A DNA stretch of 64,000 bases from CAZCDS01 sp964497585 (GTDB taxonomy: Bacteria > Desulfobacterota > Desulfomonilia > Desulfomonilales > Desulfomonilaceae), in the NCBI GenBank assembly GCA_964497585.1, contig CAZCDS010000006.1:62001-126000 (forward strand). The letters are read 5' to 3'. The notes under the pieces were generated by a model. The model had not been told where the DNA came from, did no database searches, and saw only the letters and a program-made list of their open reading frames with translations. This document shows positions 60,167 to 64,000 of the stretch, piece by piece. The position numbers and the translations under genes were made by a program. Each line of letters begins with the position of its first letter. Positions within the stretch are counted from its first letter, which is position 1.

Positions 60167-60589
60167 TTATTCCGTCAATCCCTTTCTCGCCTTTTCTTCT
60201 GCATCCTTGAAATAAGCCATTCCCGTTTTCATCTTTCGCCACCCGAGTTTTCGATAGAAGTCCTCCCTGCCCGGAGCGGCATACAAGATGAAGTTGCACT
60301 GGGACAGATAAGCCAAAATGGTCTTCATAATGGTCGTTCCGATACCCTGCCGTTGGAATTCGGGAACGACGGCAACATCATATACTGCAGCTTGATACGA
60401 CCCATCTGAAATTGCCCTCCCAAATCCGATCAATTGATCGGCCTGATAGACAAATACGGTGGTATGGCTGTTCTGAAATGCTCTCTTATGGACGTCAGGT
60501 TCGTGATACTCCATTCCGACTCGTCTCAACGTTTCGGAAACACGCTTCCAGTCAACTTCCGAACAGTCAAATCTCACGTCAAGTTCCAC
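60167..60589 (-). CDS. GNAT-family N-acetyltransferase
   Basis: A 140-residue acetyltransferase. The acetyl-CoA loop VVPEFQRQGIGTTIMKTIL (motif A, R/Q-x-x-G-x-G/A) is clear, preceded by YQADQLIGFGRAISDG and followed by LYAAPGREDFYRKLGWRKM, typical of small YpeA/ElaA-like GNATs. GTG 60589 has GGAGGAG upstream. Substrate unknown. It lies alone after the PAS regulator. Confidence 0.88.
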   Translation of the reverse strand: MELDVRFDCSEVDWKRVSETLRRVGMEYHEPDVHKRAFQNSHTTVFVYQADQLIGFGRAISDGSYQAAVYDVAVVPEFQRQGIGTTIMKTILAYLSQCNFILYAAPGREDFYRKLGWRKMKTGMAYFKDAEEKARKGLTE

Positions 60590-61105
60590 GAATGATCTCC
60601 TCCGTACCGACGGTCTCCTTGCGTGGCAATGCCATTGCCGTGCTCGCTACCCGGCACTGGATTTCAGAAACACTGTGCCGAATGACCGGCAAGTCTCGCG
60701 ACGCAAGGATAACCCAAATCGACCCAACTTATCACTCTGCCGAACCCAGGATCGAAGTCCGGGGCAGACACGGAGATCATTCAAAGTCGCATCGTGCGGC
60801 CATTGGGGGGTGCCTGCCGGAGGGAGTGCCCAAAGGGGAATCAGCGGACGGGGGCTGCGGTGGCCTGGAAGGGAAAGCCTTGCCGAAACCGCGGAAAATC
60901 CGTAAAATGTGGCCGATTATGCAATGCTGAGTCGTCAACGCGATCACGGTGGGGAGAACAGCCGAGCACCTGCGCGTGATGGATCGCCCAATACCCATCC
61001 GCAAGAATCAGCCGGTGGGTTCTGGGTCAAGGAGGGCGTTGACAAGCGTGCCTCGAATCCTTATGATCCCACCTCGTAAATCGCGTACCGGGAAAGGAGA
61101 ATGTC
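60590..61105. other. Spacer before ppiD
   Basis: 516 bases without a convincing gene. Plus-strand frames from 60412 and 60675 run through it but have no ribosome-binding sites or motifs. The ppiD promoter should lie near 61000-61080; TTGACA occurs at 61038-61043 but no good -10 follows at 17 bases. Confidence 0.4.
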
Positions 61106-63040
61106 GTGCTCGATCTGATGAGGAAACACGCCAAATCGTGGCTGATCAAGGCCGCACTCGGCGGGATTATCGTCACTTTCATTTTCTGGTACGGATGGTC
61201 CGGACCCGGCGAGCAGAGCCGCGACTATGTAGCCAAAGTCAACGACACGGTGATCACCTACGATTATTTCAACACCGTTTACACCAGTGAGTTGGAAAAG
61301 ATCAGGCTCCGCTTCAGAGGTGCAATGCCGCCTGATCTACCCAAGAAGCTCAACCTCAGGAAAAGGGTTCTCGACGGACTTGTCAGTCAGATCCTGCTCT
61401 TGGACGAGGCGCGGCGTCTCGGCATGTTCGTCACCGATGAGGACTTGGTCAAGGATATCCGGAACACCCCTATCTTTTCGAGAAACGGGGTTTTCGACGA
61501 TTACCTGTACCAGGAGTACCTCCGACAGATCAAGCTCAGCCCGGCCTCTTACGAGACGCTGCGAAGGAAGCAACTCCTCGAGGAGCAGATCGTTGGCACA
61601 CTCACCGACGGAGTCAAGACGGAGCCTGCAGAAGTGAAGCGACTCTGGCATTTCCAGAACGACAAGCTCCAACTCGCGGCGATTTTTGTGAAGTCGGCCG
61701 ATATGAAGGAAAAGACAGTTCCTGAAAACCAGGCGCTCGAGGACTTCTTCAAGAAAAATCAGGCCAAGTACGAAATCCCTCCGGCCGTGGACCTCGAATA
61801 CGTGGCATTCTCTTGGAAAAACATCAAGGACAGGATCTCCGTAAGTGATGACGAAGCAAAAGAATATTTCGAGAACCACCCTAAAGAATTCATCATACCT
61901 GAGAAGGTCCGGGTGAGACATATCCTCCTGAAGATACCTGGGTCGGCCGCAACCGATGAGAAGCCAGCGGTAAAGCCTGATGCTTCGAAGATCCAGGAAG
62001 TAAAGAAAAAGATAGAGAAAATCCTCGCAGAAATAAAAGGCGGCAAAGACTTCAAGAAAGTTGCAGCCGAGGTCTCGCAAGATGAACAAACCGCAAAGAC
62101 AGGCGGAGATCTCGGATTTATCACCCGAGGGACACTGCAACCTGAACTGGAAAAGGCGGCCTTTTCACTCGATGTAGGAGAAGTCTCGGAGCCCATACTC
62201 ACGAAGCAGGGGTGGCAGCTGGTGATGGTGGAGGAGAAAAAGCCCGAGAAACAAAAAAAATTCGAGGACGTCAAAGGGGACATCGTCGCCAAGTTGACCG
62301 AACAGAAAGCACGGCGCCGAATCGAAAATCTGGCTGACCAATTCTACGAGAGGGTCTACCGAACCGAGAAGCTCAAAGAATCGGCAAAAGAGTTCGGATT
62401 AGCCACGAAAAAGGCCGATTTCGTGACCAAAGCGGGGGGAATTCCAGGTATCGGCAATGACAAGGGACTCATGGACGAGGCTTTTCAACTCAAGGCGGGC
62501 GAGATATCAAAGCTCGTCAGAATGGGCGATCGTTATGTCATCATGAAAGTTCTAAAGGTCATTGACGCCCGAGTGCCCCAACTCGACGAGGTCCGTGCAT
62601 CGGTTGAAAAGGATTTCCTCGAGGAGCAAGCGATCGCCGCGGCGAGGAAGAAGGCCGAGAAGATCCTGGACGCGCTGGAAAAAGAGCATCAAAAGCCCGA
62701 GGAAGTGGCCACCCGCTTCGGCGTTTCCTGGGAGAAACTCGATCCCGTCACGCGAACAACCGGTCTCGTGCCCCGGCTCGGAAACGCCCCCGAAGTGACT
62801 GAGATGCTCACCACAGTTTCCAAGGCCTCTCCCGTCTTCCCCAGTCCTATAGACGTCACCGGTGGTGTCGCAGTGGTCCGGCTGAGCGATATCGAACGAG
62901 CCAGTGACGAACGTTACGCGAAAGAGGCTCAAGCATTCGCCAAATGGATAAAGGACCTTCGACAGCGGGAATTCCTAGAGGGATGGCTCCGCCGACTCAA
63001 GGAGACCGCCACCATAGACGTGCAGGCGAATGCGTTATAG
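61106..63040 (+). CDS. ppiD: Peptidyl-prolyl isomerase PpiD/SurA-like chaperone
   Basis: A 644-residue protein anchored by one N-terminal membrane segment (WLIKAALGGIIVTFIFWYGW), with the bulk in the periplasm. Residues 35-230 form the SurA/PpiD N-terminal chaperone part; the parvulin domain begins near VRVRHILLKI and ends at QGWQLVMVEEK (about 265-375); a C-terminal SurA-like region follows with a second degenerate parvulin-like part. PpiD sits near the Sec translocon and helps exported proteins fold. GTG 61106 has AAAGGAGA upstream. It stands alone. Confidence 0.9.
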   Translation: MLDLMRKHAKSWLIKAALGGIIVTFIFWYGWSGPGEQSRDYVAKVNDTVITYDYFNTVYTSELEKIRLRFRGAMPPDLPKKLNLRKRVLDGLVSQILLLDEARRLGMFVTDEDLVKDIRNTPIFSRNGVFDDYLYQEYLRQIKLSPASYETLRRKQLLEEQIVGTLTDGVKTEPAEVKRLWHFQNDKLQLAAIFVKSADMKEKTVPENQALEDFFKKNQAKYEIPPAVDLEYVAFSWKNIKDRISVSDDEAKEYFENHPKEFIIPEKVRVRHILLKIPGSAATDEKPAVKPDASKIQEVKKKIEKILAEIKGGKDFKKVAAEVSQDEQTAKTGGDLGFITRGTLQPELEKAAFSLDVGEVSEPILTKQGWQLVMVEEKKPEKQKKFEDVKGDIVAKLTEQKARRRIENLADQFYERVYRTEKLKESAKEFGLATKKADFVTKAGGIPGIGNDKGLMDEAFQLKAGEISKLVRMGDRYVIMKVLKVIDARVPQLDEVRASVEKDFLEEQAIAAARKKAEKILDALEKEHQKPEEVATRFGVSWEKLDPVTRTTGLVPRLGNAPEVTEMLTTVSKASPVFPSPIDVTGGVAVVRLSDIERASDERYAKEAQAFAKWIKDLRQREFLEGWLRRLKETATIDVQANAL

Positions 63041-63637
63041 CAGTCAGTTGGCCTTGCGGAGGCGCGTCCGGTCTCAAACGAACTCTCGTGCGTCGAAAGG
63101 CACAATCGCGGGGGACGCGGACCTGAAAGCCGCCTCACTTTAACCCTCTCCCCAAAATCGCCCTTTTACCTCCGCGAGACAATGGGTAAGCTTGATCCTC
63201 GGTGAACTGGTTAAGCGGCAAGATGCCGTTCCTACCCGTCGCTCCGGAACCTTGGAATCCGCACCGAGGGCTGCATAATACCAATGACCGATCACATAAG
63301 TGCCATAGGATCGGAGCATGAAGACACGGAACTGCCATAGCAGATCCGTGGCACCCCACGTTTGTGCCCTATGGAAGATGGACAAGCTACTGACCGCGGC
63401 GAGGCGTGGTCAGTGCTCATGTATGGGCCACCGAGTGAGCGGTTTTTTGCGAAATGGTAGCGCTCATGAGAAAGGGCATCGGTATAAGAGACCGGCCGGG
63501 TGCCGCTGGCGCCTTGTCCATAAGCGCGATTCTATGCGGAGGGGACGTTTGTCACCTGCTGCAACCGTTAGGCCTTGGCGGGAGAGGCAACAGGGATGGT
63601 TATTCTTGGGCCCTAATCTCAATATGGTTCACCATGC
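63041..63637. other. Spacer between ppiD and the hydrogenase gene
   Basis: About 600 bases without a supported gene. Short plus-strand frames from 63318 and 63454 have no motifs. AAGAGACCGGCCGGG near 63487 faintly resembles the 3' box of cobalamin riboswitches but the rest of the element is missing. Confidence 0.4.
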
Positions 63638-63665
63638 AAAAAAAAGGACGGCCAAAAGGCCGTCC
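63638..63665 (-). terminator. Rho-independent terminator of the hydrogenase transcript
   Basis: On the minus strand GGACGGCC-TTTT-GGCCGTCC (63646-63665) is a perfect 8-base-pair stem, followed by eight T (63638-63645). It lies 25 bases after the hydrogenase stop codon. Confidence 0.9.
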
Positions 63666-63690
63666 GTGCAATTGATGGACAGGTTTCCCG

Positions 63691-64000
63691 TTAGGATACT
63701 TTGAACTTGTAGACCTCATTGCTTTCCGGATCGATCACGTGAACCGCGCAGGCGATGCACGGGTCGAAGGAGTGGACCGTTCGGAGGATCTCGAGAGGCT
63801 TTTTGGGATCCGCAACAGGCGTCCCGATCAGGGCGTGCTCCACGGGGCCTTTCTGGCCCTTCCTGTCCTCGGGCCCGAGGTTCCATGTGGAAGGAACCAC
63901 CTGCTGGTAGTTCTTGATCTTGCCCTTCTCGATATTGACCCAGTGTCCAAGCGAGCCGCGTGCAACGTCGTTGAGGCCCATGCCCTGGCCGTTGACTGTC
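63691..64000 (-). CDS. [NiFe]-hydrogenase large subunit, C-terminal part (continues outside window)
   Basis: 103 residues of the C-terminus; the frame is open to the window edge, so ATG 63981 is internal. The L2 motif DPCIACAVHV supplies two Cys ligands of the Ni-Fe site, and the 15 residues after His (VIDPESNEVYKFKVS) are the peptide removed by the maturation endopeptidase. GLNDVARGSLGHW is the conserved segment before it. The protein oxidises or makes H2 with a small Fe-S subunit. Whether it is periplasmic (Hya/Hyn type) or cytosolic cannot be told from this part. Confidence 0.92.
   Translation of the reverse strand, partial: TVNGQGMGLNDVARGSLGHWVNIEKGKIKNYQQVVPSTWNLGPEDRKGQKGPVEHALIGTPVADPKKPLEILRTVHSFDPCIACAVHVIDPESNEVYKFKVS

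Noticed and set aside
60412..60930. 172-codon plus-strand frame overlapping the GNAT gene
   Set aside because: It overlaps the antisense of the acetyltransferase and continues into spacer without motifs or start signals.
63470..63530. Cobalamin riboswitch-like box (AAGAGACCGGCC)
   Set aside because: Only the last box is faintly similar; the upstream core is missing and no B12 gene follows.
1..64000. CRISPR arrays or intact insertion sequences
   Set aside because: No evenly spaced direct repeats with unique spacers, and no full transposase gene with terminal inverted repeats, were found.

Overview
The window is a scaffold piece from a Gram-negative, probably anaerobic bacterium, most likely a Desulfobacterota (deltaproteobacterial) lineage. 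The pointers are a short EF-Ts, a PurS-like extension on PurL, an 11-haem membrane-anchored cytochrome c, a [NiFe]-hydrogenase large subunit, an ADP-forming acyl-CoA synthetase, Tat-exported molybdopterin and Rieske proteins and a CobS-CbiR corrinoid pair. This is inferred from gene content; no 16S rRNA is present. The housekeeping DNA is visibly GC-rich. A 10-base run of N at 44485-44494 marks an assembly join.

Layout. 1-3262: a truncated GT39-type glycosyltransferase, a PfkB kinase and a HAD phosphatase. 3434-6313 (minus): a rhodanese-ICMT membrane fusion, rpsU and an orotate phosphoribosyltransferase. 6645-9383: an enoyl-reductase/FabZ-like fusion and a DHH phosphoesterase. 9449-10921 (minus): a 2-hydroxyacid dehydrogenase and a small exported protein. 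11276-17207 (minus): the tightly packed rpsB-tsf-pyrH-frr-uppS-cdsA-dxr operon. 17536-19893: an orphan adenine methyltransferase. 20136-23835: a SUMF1-fold protein, a cytochrome b C-terminal-domain protein and an 11-haem cytochrome. 24011-32206: eno, galE, an SH3 protein and a glucose-6-phosphate oxidation block (zwf, glk, a sulfite-oxidase-fold protein, gnd). 32584-35851: tRNA-Leu(CAG), cbiR-cobS, and a Rieske protein with a methyltransferase. 35926-44453: an N4-cytosine methyltransferase, purL, an acyl-CoA synthetase, a second sulfite-oxidase-fold protein and a DUF547 protein. 44810-47113: a TVP38-flavin disulfide reductase fusion interrupted by one in-frame TGA.

47.9-58.8 kb is the accessory part. 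It holds a complete type II CBASS anti-phage operon in the order CD-NTase, E1/E2 (Cap2), JAB protease (Cap3), 2TM-SAVED effector (Cap14). On both sides lie diverged relics that read as the C-terminus of an IS200-like/REP-associated tyrosine transposase. Nearby are a Bax-inhibitor-1 membrane protein, an exported ankyrin-repeat protein and a mntA-hepT toxin-antitoxin pair, with related degenerate repeats between them. The window closes with a REC-PAS-PAS regulator, a GNAT enzyme, PpiD and the C-terminus of the hydrogenase with its terminator.

How they fit: the CD-NTase would make a cyclic oligonucleotide on infection, Cap2/Cap3 would attach and remove a conjugate at the CD-NTase C-terminus, and the SAVED protein would sense the nucleotide and damage the inner membrane. 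Elsewhere, zwf, glk and gnd supply NADPH and pentose phosphates, and cobS-cbiR assemble and remodel cobamides.
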